NCBI GenBank assembly: GCA_944470555.2 | Contig: OX104127.1 | Location: 92,404,708-92,468,707, forward strand | DNA length: 64,000 bases | Source of the DNA: Heterobilharzia americana | Taxonomy: Eukaryota; Platyhelminthes; Trematoda; Strigeidida; Schistosomatidae | Direction: 5' to 3' | Shown: positions 34,331 through 46,245 of the stretch, piece by piece | How positions within the stretch are numbered: the stretch's first letter is position 1 | How the letters are laid out: every line of letters begins with the position of its first letter | Notes under the pieces: model-generated | Database searches by the model: none | What the model saw: the letters and a program-made list of their open reading frames with translations, nothing else | Told to the model about the DNA's origin: nothing | Made by a program: the position numbers and the translations under genes

Positions 34331-34440
34331 TGGTATATTGTTCTATAATATAAGCTGGAGATTTTCTAAATGTTTAAATAGGAATTTCCAATAAACTAGA
34401 GAGTTTAACAAGGAGAAAAATAGACAAAAATAATAAATAC

Positions 34441-35364
34441 CAAAAGGATCACCTTCATAGCCTTTAATACTATGCCATGTATGGTCTGGTTGACATTCAC
34501 ATTGATAATCATTTTCAAGATAACCATTCATTGTACATTTACTTGATATTGTATTAGTCATATCAAGGCATGGATTAGTTAAGCATAGATTTGGACAAAT
34601 CCATTTGGTAAATAATAATCATTATAATTATTAGTTAAATTTCTGTACTTTTCAATAGTTCGACATAAATCATAGATAAATAGAACACTCCATTCATCAT
34701 GTATTTTACTTAAATCCCCCTCATAGACTTTTTTATTTGGTCTGAAATGGAACCAAATATTAGAGCTGCCTAGAGCTAATAAGTAGTATAATCTCCATGC
34801 ATGCATTAATAATATATGTAGTGGTTTACCTGGAATATATTTCTTTGGCATAATTGGTTTGTTATATACATTTCTTATAAAATTATATAGAACAGTTGTA
34901 AAATTTGTAGAATTTGCTACATGAATAAAATGTAAATAGGTTTTATCAATTGAATAGGTTGTAACAATCTTTAATACATCAATAAATGTTTCATTAATAC
35001 TTTTTTCACTATTAGGTATAGATTTATTCATTAATAATTCAGATAATTTGAGATAAAAGAACATTATTTGATCTAATCGACCATAAATTCTATGGCCAAT
35101 ATATAAATGATGCATATTTTCTATCATATAACTTCTTATTATACCAAGACGTTGTCTACGTGATTGTATATGAAGCATATCATCAAATGGTGTAAAATGT
35201 GAAAAAAGTGGATGTATTTTTAAACCAGGACGATTTGGTGTTAATAAATTTAACCTTGAGAAGTCATTAGGTTTAGAAAAGTTTATTAGAGTTAAAAAGA
35301 ATAACTTATATCCCAGAAAATACTGAATACTTTCCCACATAATATGAATAAATTTATTAACTAA
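34441..35364 (-). CDS. EGF/TSP1 gene: internal exon with unrecognised domain and EGF-like start
   Basis: Large minus-strand exon. The main frame begins at or before the Met at 35340-35338 and gives about 240 residues rich in aromatic and basic residues (FSRLNLLTPNRPGLKIHP, LGIIRSYMIENMHHLYIG, ILLMHAWRLYYLLALGSSNI, HFRPNKKVYEGDLSKIHD). I do not recognise this domain. Near 34620-34610 the frame must shift by one base to continue as KWICPNLCLTNPCLDMTN, SSKCTMNGYLENDYQCECQP, an EGF-like domain. The old frame soon stops (34579) and the new one is closed upstream by TGA, so one indel in a TTATTATTT run is the simplest reading. Donor GTATTT at 34440 is phase 1. The acceptor is probably the AG before 35364 or 35360. 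Coding-like composition over 900 bases makes an exon much more likely than chance. Confidence 0.8.
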
Positions 35365-35374
35365 CTACTGGTCG

Positions 35375-35376
<2 letters not shown>

Positions 35377-35431
<55 letters not shown>
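35377..35431. repeat. (AT)n microsatellite
   Basis: About 27 AT units directly upstream of the acceptor of the exon at 35364. Confidence 0.95.
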
Positions 35432-35435
<4 letters not shown>

Positions 35436-38400
35436 TTTAAATAAAGTATGAAAAATCGATATATCTTATCGATTGATTGCCTTTAAATGTGTATAGCTAT
35501 TTATCATTACTAATTGTATGTAACACCAGATTAATCCCAATTCTATGATGATGTTCATTTGTTGGAGTTGTACGCAAACGCATATTATCTTCATCTTATC
35601 GGTGAATTGACTCCTGTAGTTACCATCAAAAGCTTCACCTAACATTTTTCAAAAATCTCAAAAAATTAAGAGATTCTCAAGATGTTAAAATCAAACAGTA
35701 CTGATGTAGATCATGAGGATAACAAGATTATTAATGATGATATTAAACCCAAATGGTGGAAGAAGATGATATTTGCTATCTGCGAAACGTAAACAGTGAT
35801 AAGACCTCTTAATCAACCTTTATCAAAGTGTAGAGTTAGGAGATATTTTTCATCATGCAGGCTGGACTATCACTGATAGTATTTAACGAATTTAGAGAGT
35901 ACAATTCACGCACAACTCTTGGATTCATAGATTTCTCGAAAAACATATACGTTTGGAGATCGAAATAATGTCAGATAGAAGTACTGAGGATTTTTCATTT
36001 GGGAGAGATATAAATAATATATTATTCGCCAAGAACATTGATTAGCTGTGGTTAAAAACGTTCTTTATTGTGAAAAAGACCTCAAAGAGAGATGAGAAAC
36101 CTTCAACTGAAATATATGAAAGTCAAGATGAATCAATTTATACTTGTAAGCAATAAATTCTTCTGGAAACTTCATCAGTACATAACAATGTTTGACTACT
36201 AGCAGAAATATACTCTACCACAGTGCTTAAATTCTATTCTCATTTCACTGCAACCTATATCCAAGCAATACATATTGAAAGAGTGTGATTGTCTAACAGA
36301 AGCTAGTAGATCTAACTGTTTCAAAGAAATCTAGGAAAAGTACCTCCGAAAAAGCGTGTTTGTGAACCCATTAGTATAGTGCAATTAACTAGTAACGGCA
36401 GGTAAAGAATCATCGAAAAGTTATACGTAGATACATCACCCGCCATTCTTAACCTATGAAATTTCCCGAGTGCAAGTTGTATTGGAACTATGCTAAGTAG
36501 AGAAACAGTTGTGACTTTGTAACGACCAACTATTGATAGGTTTTCGTCTAACCTGTAGATAGGTAGGTAGGTAGGTAGACAGGTAAGTTGTTTCAAGAGG
36601 GGGGACGCGTAGAGCAGTGTCAGTTTATTGGTAACCACGAGAATCTGGAAAGGGAAAGAGAAGGAGAAAAACGTGAGCTGACGACTCAGCAAGTATACTG
36701 GATTACAACCACTTAGTTCTGACTCTGTGTTGCGATTTAGGCGTAAGAAGAGCCAATATGTGGACACAAAGTGCTGGAATACCCTTGTAAATAATAAACT
36801 TTGCTGAAAACTTTGAACGTAAGTGAATGTGGATACTTAAGGGTATTTACAGCATATAGATCCACCAGATGTCACTAGAAAAATCAAATTACAGTGGATT
36901 TTAAGTTGTAAAATAGTGTCGTGGCTATACAAAGTGGGATACCACATTGGGTGCTGCTTTTTAGGTACAAGAGAGAGGTCGTTCTCAAATGAAAGATTAG
37001 GTACTTATACTATTGGAATATACTTGGAAAATTAGTTGTTAAAAGTATGTCAATGAAGACCTTCTCACTGATAGTTATCCGAACGTTTTGGCCATAGGAA
37101 ACATATTTTTTTCCTAAGGGAGTTCATAAATAATTCAGTACGCAATTGACACACACCGTGAAGACCAATATAAAACGGCATTTATGATAAGTACTGGACT
37201 ATAAGAATTTTAGACGATACCCTCCATCTTGACCAATATACCTACCATACATCAAAGATTCATGGACACTGTAATGATAAGTTGGGTTTTCTAAGATATA
37301 GCTAGTACACCTACGAAAAGTGACTGGGTATGAACTGCAGTATAGAAACACCTGAAGAATCATAAAGTGGTCTTAGAAAGTTTATGAGGAGTAGCATACA
37401 AGTACTAATTGCAGAGACATGTCTTGGCAATGTCATAGATGCACAAGAATCAAATTCAGGCAGTGAAAACAGCCGCGCTGTTCAAATTAGCTTGTACCAT
37501 AAGATGCCGTTGAATCTTGACATCCTTTTGGTTTAATTATTAATTACCAAAGATTTCCAAAAATGTCAACATCATTGTACAATGTGCTGGAAAAAATGGT
37601 GCTTTTCTACATAGTGATCAGCTTTAAGAATCATTCGATATTTTAAAGTAATTGGTGTTTTTCCGTTGTAGATCAGTTGTTTTCTAATAGGAATGTAGGT
37701 GATTACGTAATCACGATGGAGATTTCAATACACACATACATACATACATAAATTAATAAATATCTTTATTCTCAGGTTATGAATTTAACATGAGAGAAGC
37801 CGGTTTACAAGCCTCATCAAATTGATAATTGCAGAGAATGGTACAGAGGGAAGACACTAAACTCTATCATGATACCAAGTGTCTAAATGTTATGAAAATA
37901 GCAGGAAAATATCACTTTACAGTACATACCCATCGTTCTGAGTTTAAATCATTCCTACTCACAATTCTTTTTTCACATCAAACGGCGCAATATTCGGTGT
38001 TTGCATCATGAGTAGTTGACATGATTGACCCATCTTCAAAACCCAGTGTTTCGTCAGATAAACCTCTATTTTAACAGTAATTCTTATGTTCATAGCTCTG
38101 TTGACCAACAATAACTTACTTCAATAATTTCAGGAATAAGTAAGTATCCGTACAACCATTTAATCCAGGTGAATGTCTTAGTTCTGGCATTTCTCACTCT
38201 TCAAGTGTTACCTTTCCCAGCAATTCACATTGGTAGTACTGAAAAAATTTGTTGTGGTGCAAGTAATTAAAGAGTGGAAGAATTGTCATTCAACAGTGGT
38301 GAATATTACACACATGTAAAACTTCGTAGACTTCACATTAAAGTATGCAACATTGTCAAAGAGATACATTCGCTGTTAATTGACTTCTACTAGATAAATT

Positions 38401-39314
38401 GATACAAGACAAAGTACTAGAGAAATCTGTTGCGTAGCATTATTATGGATGTGTTGTCGTTAGGTAAAGTGATCTCTCTGGTTTGATTATTTATCCGGAT
38501 TTCCGCTGCATTTGTCACGGATCAGAAATCGGAGACCAGTTATTGTGCTTAGGGTTTCTTATGTGGTATTATTTAGGGTACTGGTAGGCAGGTGAGTTGA
38601 TTATGAAACTGTTCAAGAGACAGGAAATCGGGGGCAAGCCAGTTTAATACTTGTAACATCGGTTTCCAGTATTATGTACGAAGTAGGATTTTCAGTAAGT
38701 CGATACTTTTTGATCAAATTAATGCTTACGACTTTCTCGTCAGGCTGATACTCAAAAGAGAAGAGAAAAGAAAGCGCAAGTTAAACACTTCATTCGTTGT
38801 GGAGACAAATTAAAATAAAACTCCCTTCTGAGTTTCTTACAGTACAAATGTGTCTAAGCCCTCTGACGGTATCATAGACATTGGTAAAGCCAGAAGCAAA
38901 TATATTTCAATATCACAGCTTAACGTAAACACAGCTTTGAGTGGGTCAGGTTTGTGAGGAAAAGTTCTGCTAGGAAAAGGTGCATGTCGTGCATTTACAA
39001 CTGAGGAAGTAAGTGTGAATATGGACTCACTAGCAAGAGTGGCTTCTAAAGTATATTGGGAGATGATTGGTCTATATAAAATAGTACGAGTATGAAAAGA
39101 CTCTTCAAGGTTAAATAAATAAAGTGAAGAATTATTGTTTTCATTTCTTTGTGTTCGGTTTTAATCTCTTCATTGGTAGCAGTGTTTTCTTTCCACCATT
39201 CACATAGGCTGTTGATTAGAACTGTAAGACAAAAAACCCAAAGACTGTGAAAGAAAAACTACACAAAGATGTATTTCAGATAGACGGCTTATGAAGATTT
39301 GATTGATTCCGTTA
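35432..39314. other. Longest stretch without recognised features
   Basis: Nearly 4 kb with no LINE, PLE, SINE or exon signature. It includes small GGTA (36550-36580) and CATA (37730-37750) runs. A 148-residue minus-strand open frame (36767-36321) is in gene orientation, but its sequence looks random and hydrophobic with no cysteine pattern. It may be intron of the EGF/TSP1 gene or its 5' flank. Confidence 0.4.
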
Positions 39315-39490
39315 CATCATTCATCACGAACTGATATCAGGTGGAGAACCACTGAAAACTTGAGTGAACTGTATAGTTGTTTTATCGTAGTATACTATCC
39401 TCTTCAGTACTGAGCATCTACGAACCTATCAAAGATTCAGCCCAGGACCTTCAGGTTTTGCATTGAGTGAGCTACTAGTGAGCCAGCAAA
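39315..39490 (-). repeat. Hammerhead-bearing SINE (family ii), degenerate
   Basis: Minus strand: GCTCAGTACTGAAGAGGATA gives a correct CUGAAGA box, but the GAAA box reads TAAA and stem III is changed to CAACTA. The end carries the family terminus (GATATCAGTTCGTGATGAAT). Confidence 0.7.
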
Positions 39491-39584
39491 TAGAAAAGTG
39501 TTCGTTGTATCTTCATTTTGATTTGCCGTAGCAGCTGCGTGGACAACCTCGAAGTAAGTAGGAAGCTGTTTTAATACTTAATAT

Positions 39585-40785
39585 GATGATGCGTAGCTTT
39601 GCGTTGCGACTTGATTTGCAGAAGGTTGCCGCCTACTATCACCGATCATCTTCCCAGTTGTGGTCGACTCCATTCGACTGGATCATGTAACAGACAACTG
39701 TGAAGATCTTTGAGAAGATGGCCATACACTGACTGGACCGATGAGAAGACCATAGAAGATTTGCATCACACTGCGATGATGATTTATGTATTATATCTTG
39801 TCGCACACACTCGAAGATCTACAGACGAAGACTAATAAGTTGGTAGAAGAGGTAAGGTGAGTTGAGGTGGGGCAGCAATGGAAGACGGGACTTCCTTCAG
39901 ATGAAGATGGACAGGGAAAAGACAGAGGTGGGGGTGATAGAGATACCCAACCAACAACAACAGCAGCAGCACCAGCAACAAGCACCAATCACCACCAACG
40001 CGAAACATCTAGAGGAAGTTGTCCCTTACACCTACCTACCTACCTGCCTAGTCAAGGTAAGGCAGCATCGTTTCAACTACAGGCGGCGGTGGTGGCGACG
40101 GCGGCGCCACACATGAGGATGTCAAAGCAGCCACGATCGGAGAGACAGCAAGACAGGCCTTCCTGCATTAATATGAAATCAGTGTGGAGATCTATTACAC
40201 TGCACTCCACTGCACTGCACTTCACTCAGCATGAAGCTTGAACAACATCCGGATTTGCAACACTGATGTCAGTCAAGTGAGTCAGTGCTTCCATGTGATG
40301 GTTGAGAGACTTGGCGACGTGTGACGAAAAGCACTTCTAACAATCTGCGGGCACACATACATCAACAGCTGCCGCCTACGCTCACTCGATACTGACACTG
40401 AAGACCAGATCAGATAGCCAGAATAATAAGAATAAGCAACAAGGAACTGACTGTGGCCTGCCGACGAACCAACCAAGAGGCTGTCGCTCAACAAATATGT
40501 AGAAGAAAGAATTGGAGATGGATTGGATTGGATTGGACTAGACATACACTGAGAAGACCATTTGGGGACATCACGCGAGAGGTCAGGTTGTCGAGTGGAG
40601 TCTAAATGGGAGACGACGATTTGGTTGTCCGGGGAGTGGGTGACATGGAGGAGATTGTGTGAGGAAGAAATGAGAGCTTGTGGGGAGTGGTGAAGCCAGG
40701 TTGAAGAGGCTGCAGCGAAGAGAGTGAAATGGTGACATGCTGCTGAGTCCGTATTTTTCGCTAGAAACCCGAGGGATAATTTTTA
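39585..40785 (+). mobile_element. SR2-like RTE, second subfamily, duplicate of the 43.7-kb copy
   Basis: Plus strand from the RT region (TGCCGCCTACTATCACCGAT) through the damaged catalytic box, VGVIEIPNQQQQ, VVPYTYLPTC, SAWRSITLHS-like and the C-terminal tail. It aligns without gaps to 43697-44859, a constant offset of 4112 bases, with only a few substitutions over about 1.15 kb. Its first ~35 bases (39585-39620) are RTE sequence in the opposite orientation, exactly as at the 43.7-kb junction. Confidence 0.85.
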
Positions 40786-41007
40786 ATTTTAGTAGGAATG
40801 TTATTGCTTTGATTCTGTTCAGAGTTTCTTTTTCGATGCAATAATTAACGCAACTATATGACTTTTTCTGTACGTCTTGTTCACTGAAGTAGATTCTTTT
40901 ATCGTTCAGCGAATGTTGAATGTTTATTTTAACTACATATCCCAATGTTCGCTTTTGTGAGCGGTGGACGAGATTCCATGGAAACAAAATATATCCATGT
41001 TATCCTG

Positions 41008-41080
41008 CTTCTGATGTTGTCTAGAATAGTAATAAAATCTTCACGATTAGATCAGCCGACTCAGAGAGCACAACATCATA
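41008..41080 (+). mobile_element. PLE-B terminal fragment
   Basis: Contains CTGATGTTGTCTAGAATAGT, AAATCTTCACGATTAGATCA and CGACTCAGAGAGCAC. It matches the PLE-B end at 55.03 kb in reverse orientation. The hammerhead-like core is damaged. DNA to 41914 is otherwise unassigned; open frames there have no motif. Confidence 0.55.
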
Positions 41081-41914
41081 AACATCATCCTCCGTAGCTG
41101 CAAAGAATCTCCGTCGTCTTATTGAGAAGTATGAGGATGTTTATATGCTAGACGTCTAGGTTGGCAGCGGAAGCTATGGGATGCTTTTTCATCTAGAGCC
41201 TTGATATGTAGATTCACCATGATTATAGACATTGGCGAGGCTAGTGTGATTATTTCTGTGATGACATATTTAGTTTCCATGCATAGTTTCAGAGGTTTTG
41301 TATACTGTGCTTTGTTGTTACAGGACATTCAGAAAGGGTTTCGTGGTGATTGTCAAGTAAATCAGCTGAGATATTGTAAAGATCAGCTACTCTTCGAATC
41401 TTTTCAGAAGTGCCTATTCAATTTAGTATCACCATGGATGATACCTTTTATTTTGTTGTTATCTTATTCCGGTACTTTCTGTTTTGTTTATCCGATTAAT
41501 GACGTTGCTCTTAAATGGTTTTCAATATAAGTCTTCAACCAGAAGGTTTTATTCGCTGAAAACTTATCATTTAAATTCGTCTAGAGCTATTGCAATGATT
41601 TCGCTCTACACAGTAGGATCAATGTTATTGTGAATTTCCTATTTATTGGGCGGTCTGGTTGAAAATATTAATATTCTTTTCGAAGTCTATTGGTTGTATA
41701 ATTATACTTTAACAGTATGAGAAAACTGATAGTCTGATTAGTAGATATTCATATGCTTCTTCGGTTTCATAGAATGCCAAGTTGAGTTCAAGTGTTCTAA
41801 AAACTTTGTTTTGTTTGTGTAGATTAGAATAAACAAACAGAAATATACAACTTGTAGAAGATCACTGAAAAATATCTATGGATAGTAGAAGTCAAATACG
41901 CTTCTATATTGATC

Positions 41915-42075
41915 TTGGTGACAAGCAGAGGAACTCAAGATGCACGATTAATCCTATTCAGGACTCGTCAGCTGTAATGTACCTGCACCCCAGTGAGCGA
42001 TGTTTTTCCCACTGAGGCTTGAACCTTGTACCCTTCGCTTCAAATGCCAGAGCGTTATCTAAACTTCACACAATG
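41915..42075 (-). repeat. Smα-like hammerhead SINE (family i), degenerate
   Basis: Minus strand: ACGCTCTGGCATTTGAAGCG head, CAGTGGGAAAAAC, GGTGCAGGTACATTACAG, a correct CTGACGA box and GTCC/GGAT stem II, but TTAA where GAAA is needed. Predicted inactive. Confidence 0.75.
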
Positions 42076-42367
42076 AATCACACCAATTCGGTATCCAAAT
42101 TATCCCAAGTGATCCAATTTTAATTTAAATCCACATACGTTAGAAACTTGTTTTGAAAAATATTGGTTATTTCCGCTTGCTTAAGACTGACAAAAGTATC
42201 ATCGACGTATAATGTACCATTTTCTTGGTCGTCTTATAGAATTTACAGTGAGTGATTTAGTATGTCGAATAAACATTTGTGATGTTGAATAAATTAATCA
42301 CTCACTTAGATGTAGGTACAGCTAGCTGATAGCTTACTATATTATATATTATTATTATTATTATTTT

Positions 42368-43735
42368 TCCCTTGGATTCCTAGTGGAACATACGGATTCA
42401 CTAGCACGTATCAATTGCACTCTCTTCTCTGCAATATTTTCAACCCCCCCCCTCTATTACTGTCCAGAAGCCTTCGTATCTTCCTCACACGATTTCCTCC
42501 AAGTCACCCTCGAAAGCCCAACTCGTCGTTTCCCCTGTGGATTCCGCTCGAGTGCCGGGAACGTGATGTACCCAAATGGTCTCCTCAGTGCATGCCCATT
42601 CCAATCCATCTCCACTTCAATCTGTATATTTGTTGAGCAATAGGTTGTTGGTTGGTTGGTTCGTTGCCAGCCAGCCAGCCAGACAGCCACCCACCCAGCC
42701 AGCAAGCCAACCAGCCAGCCAGAGTGAGTTCCTTGTTGCTTATCCTTGCTGACAATCCATCTCAGCTTCAGTAACGAGCCAGTGTAGACAGCTGTTCATG
42801 AATGTATGCACTTGTTTGTTGGGAATGCTTTTCATGACATGCCAAGTCTCTGAAGCATATGGAAACACTGAGTTGACTGAATTAGTGTTGAAAATCCGGA
42901 TGTTGTTCACACTTCATGCTGAGTGCAGTAGATCTCCACACTGATTTCAGCTTAGTGAAACCCTATATTGCTGTCTTTCCGATCCTGGCTGGCTTTGACG
43001 TCCTCGTCTGTGCCACCGCCATCTGTTGCTGAAAGGATGCTTTCTTCTCTATGTAGGTGAAAGAGGCTACTATCTTTACGTTCCTCCGGTTGATGGTGGT
43101 TGGAGTTTGTTGTCGTTGTTGGTGGTGTTGATGTTGGTGGTGGTGTTGGTTGGGTATCCTCATCACCTCCACCTCTGTCTTCTCTACATTCACTTGAAGT
43201 CCCGTCTTCGCTGTCCTGCCTCACCTCTTCTGTCAACTTGTTAGTTTTCACCTGTAGATCTCCAAGTCTATGCGACACTAGACACAATTTATCGGTGGCG
43301 AAATCCAAATCTTCTAGGATCTTTTCCCCGGTCCACCCAGTGTATCCCCCTCTTCTCGCTCCTCACTGTTGTCTTCTGCATGATCCAGCCCCATCCACTA
43401 CAATCAGGAATATCATGGGTGATAGTAGACTGCAGTCTTGTCTTACTCCTGTCTTCACTTCCATCGCGAAGGCATCACTGATCTTTCCATTATGTTGCCA
43501 ATCACTTGACATGTAGCCTCATCATATAGCATATTGCTATTGACTGAGGTTGATCAAGATTTGTGAAACTAAAACTGTAGTGTTGAAGCAGCTGCCTGCC
43601 GAATTACTTATCGGTCGACGCTGTTGACGGCCTTTTCAAAATCGATGAAGTTGAGGGCAGGTAGAGAGTTGACTGCCATTCTACGCTCTGTTCTATGATG
43701 ATGCGTAGCTTTGCGTTGCGACTTGATTTGCAGAA
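42368..43735 (-). mobile_element. SR2-like RTE retrotransposon, first subfamily
   Basis: Minus strand, ending at CTAGGAATCCAAGGGAAAAA next to an (ATT)n tract. Segments: MDWNGHALRRPFGYIT, the tetranucleotide region (42666-42722), FQQQMAVAQTRTSKPARIGK, VEKTEVEVMRIPNQHHHQHQ, DFATDKLCLVSHRLGDLQVK (catalytic box with FATDK), GVKTGVRQDCSLLSP and FDFEKAVNSVDR-like sequence near 43640-43600. At about 43735 it meets a plus-strand RTE copy head to head. Confidence 0.85.
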
Positions 43736-44885
43736 GGTTGCCGCCTACTGTCACCGATCATCTTCCCAGTTGTGGTCGACTCCATTCGACTGGATCATGC
43801 GACAGACAACTGTGAAGATCTTTGAGAAGATGGCCATACACTGACTGGACCGATGAGAAGACCACAGAAGATTTGCATCACACCGCGATGATGATTTATG
43901 TATAATATCTTGTCGCACACACTCGAAGATCTACAGACGAAGACTAATAAGTTGGTAGAAGAGGTAAGGTGAGTTGAGGTGGGGCAGCAATGGAAGACGG
44001 GACTTCCTTCAGATGAAGATGGACAGGGAAAAGACAGAGGTGGGGGTGATAGAGATACCCAACCAACAACAACAGCAGCAGCATCAGCAACAAGCACCAA
44101 TCACCACCAACGCGAAACATCTAGAGGAAGTTGTCCCTTACACCTACCTACCTACCTGCCTAGTCAAGGTAAGGCAGCATCGTTTCAACTACAGGCGGCG
44201 GTGGTGGCGACGGCGGCGCCACACATGAGGATGTCAAAGCAGCCACGATCGGAGAGACAGCAAGACAGGCCTTCCTGCATTAATATGAAATCAGTGTGGA
44301 GATCTATTACACTGCACTCCACTGCACTGCACTTCACTCAGCATGAAGCTTGAACAACATCCGGATTTGCAACACTGATGTCAGTCAAGTGAGTCAGTGC
44401 TTCCATGTGATGGTTGAGAGACTTGGCGACGTGTGACGAAAAGCACTTCTAACAATCTGCGGGCACACATACATCAACAGCTGCCGCCTACGCTCACTCG
44501 ATACTGACACTGAAGACCAGATCAGATAGCCAGAATAATAAGAATAAGCAACAAGGAACTGACTGTGGCCTGCCGACGAACCAACCAAGAGGCTGTCGCT
44601 CAACAAATATGTAGAAGAAAGAATTGGAGATGGATTGGATTGGATTGGACTAGACATACACTGAGAAGACCATTTGGGGACATCACGCGAGAGGTCAGGT
44701 TGTCGAGTGGAGTCTAAATGGGAGACGACGATTTGGTTGTCCGGGGAGTGGGTGACATGGAGGAGATTGTGTGAGGAAGAAATGAGAGCTTGTGGGGAGT
44801 GGTGAAGCCAGGTTGAAGAGGCTGCAGCGAAGAGAGTGAAATGGTGACATGCTGCTGAATCCATATGTTTCACTGGGAACTCACA
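43736..44885 (+). mobile_element. SR2-like RTE, second subfamily
   Basis: Plus strand from CAGAAGGTTGCCGCC to the C-terminal tail. It carries a glutamine/asparagine-rich stretch (IPNQQQQQQHQQQ), TYLPTCLVKVRQHRFNYRR-type sequence, a GCACTCCACTGCACTGCACT run and the ALRRPFGDI-like tail. It ends with AATCCATATGTTTCACTGGG. See 39585-40785 for its near-identical partner. Confidence 0.85.
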
Positions 44886-46139
44886 TACGATATATCAAAC
44901 TATGTATATTGGTTGATACAGAAATCAAATTGTATTATTTCGTTTATTAGTGGATATGAAGGTCAATGATTTTCTAAACATTTTTGAAACGATTTTTTAT
45001 ATTGGTAGTTTTAGTATTAGTAGTAGTTATTTTTGTCGTTTTGTGGTAATTGTCTTCAGAAATTCGTTTAGTACAGTTTTGTCATGATTAGAAGCAAGAT
45101 TTATTTCCAGTTTCTTCGGATCTCATTTTCGAAGCCTACCTGGCCATTCATCATGTCTCTATGGTTATTTTAAGTAAACACCCTTGTGTTTTAAACTGTT
45201 TTATTTGATGATTAAAAGATTGTAAAGCATTTAAGTATACCTTAGTACTCATGTCAATACCAGCAGTGTATAACTCAACGTAGTAATACTTTATCTTACA
45301 GAAACTCTTCTTTAATCAAGTGCTGTACAATAACTTGCTTTGTTTATTCAGCATTTGTTCACTGATAAAAAATACGCTAATCATAGAAACGACCCTACAC
45401 ACTGTAGAAATAACACCAATCAGAGAAGATTCATTTTAGTTCCAATCCTACATTCATTTAAAATTTTTACAGTGGATTAAAAAAGCTTAAAAAATAAGGC
45501 TACTATTCCAGAAAAGATGGAAATACCTTTTCTTTCCTGTATAAAACATTCGCTATATGGCTTCTTATTAGGATGCTGAAGGTATTTAGTTACCTTTTTA
45601 CCCTGGAACTGTAATCAAGGTGTACATGTACAGACAGACAAAACATACCGGCACATATATACCTATACATTCAAACATAGCCACAATAGTCAGAGACAAC
45701 TGTATATGCTGTACACCTATATATTTCCTCTAAAAGGGGAAAAAATAATTCCAAAAGTGAAATTATCCCTGTTAATCAGCTGTTCAATTAGTCTTTCAAG
45801 CAATTTATCCTCTGATATACATGGTATGCACTGCAATGAAGACTGTTGAAAATGTCACATATATTGGTCAAATATTTTTATTTTTTATTTTCCAGTAGAA
45901 ATAAGAAATTGAAAGGGTGAAGTTCTTTTTCTATTCATTTACGAGTTATCTTCACCAATCGTAGGTGTATGGCAGTGTGGAATAGGAAGCTAAATTGACA
46001 TAACTTGTCGTCAATATTTATACATTTTCCAGTGTTACTATTTTTATGTGGGAATACAGAAATCGTATGGAATTTAACTACTAATACTAAATGAAATATC
46101 GATTGTGGTTGGATGCTGTTACAGTCACAGATAGAAGTT
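44886..46139. other. Unannotated DNA
   Basis: Nothing recognised in about 1.25 kb. Confidence 0.35.
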
Positions 46140-46245
46140 TATTGGTTGGATGCAGCCTTGGCTTTTTGGTTTAAGTAATTAACTTTCAGTCAGTGGGCCA
46201 CGAGTTCGAATCTCGCCCACCTACTCAGGTATGAACAGCCAGATA
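46140..46245 (+). repeat. Isolated tRNA-like sequence
   Basis: GGTTTAAGTAATTAAC followed by CACGAGTTCGAATCTCGCCC resembles an A box and B box, but the D arm and acceptor stem do not form, so it is not a tRNA gene. The tail CAGCCAGATAGTATCACT recurs near 31556-31573, which suggests another tRNA-derived repeat. Confidence 0.45.

Noticed and set aside
36321..36767. 148-residue minus-strand open frame
   Set aside because: Hydrophobic, no motif, overlaps a GGTA microsatellite and has no splice signals in suitable places.
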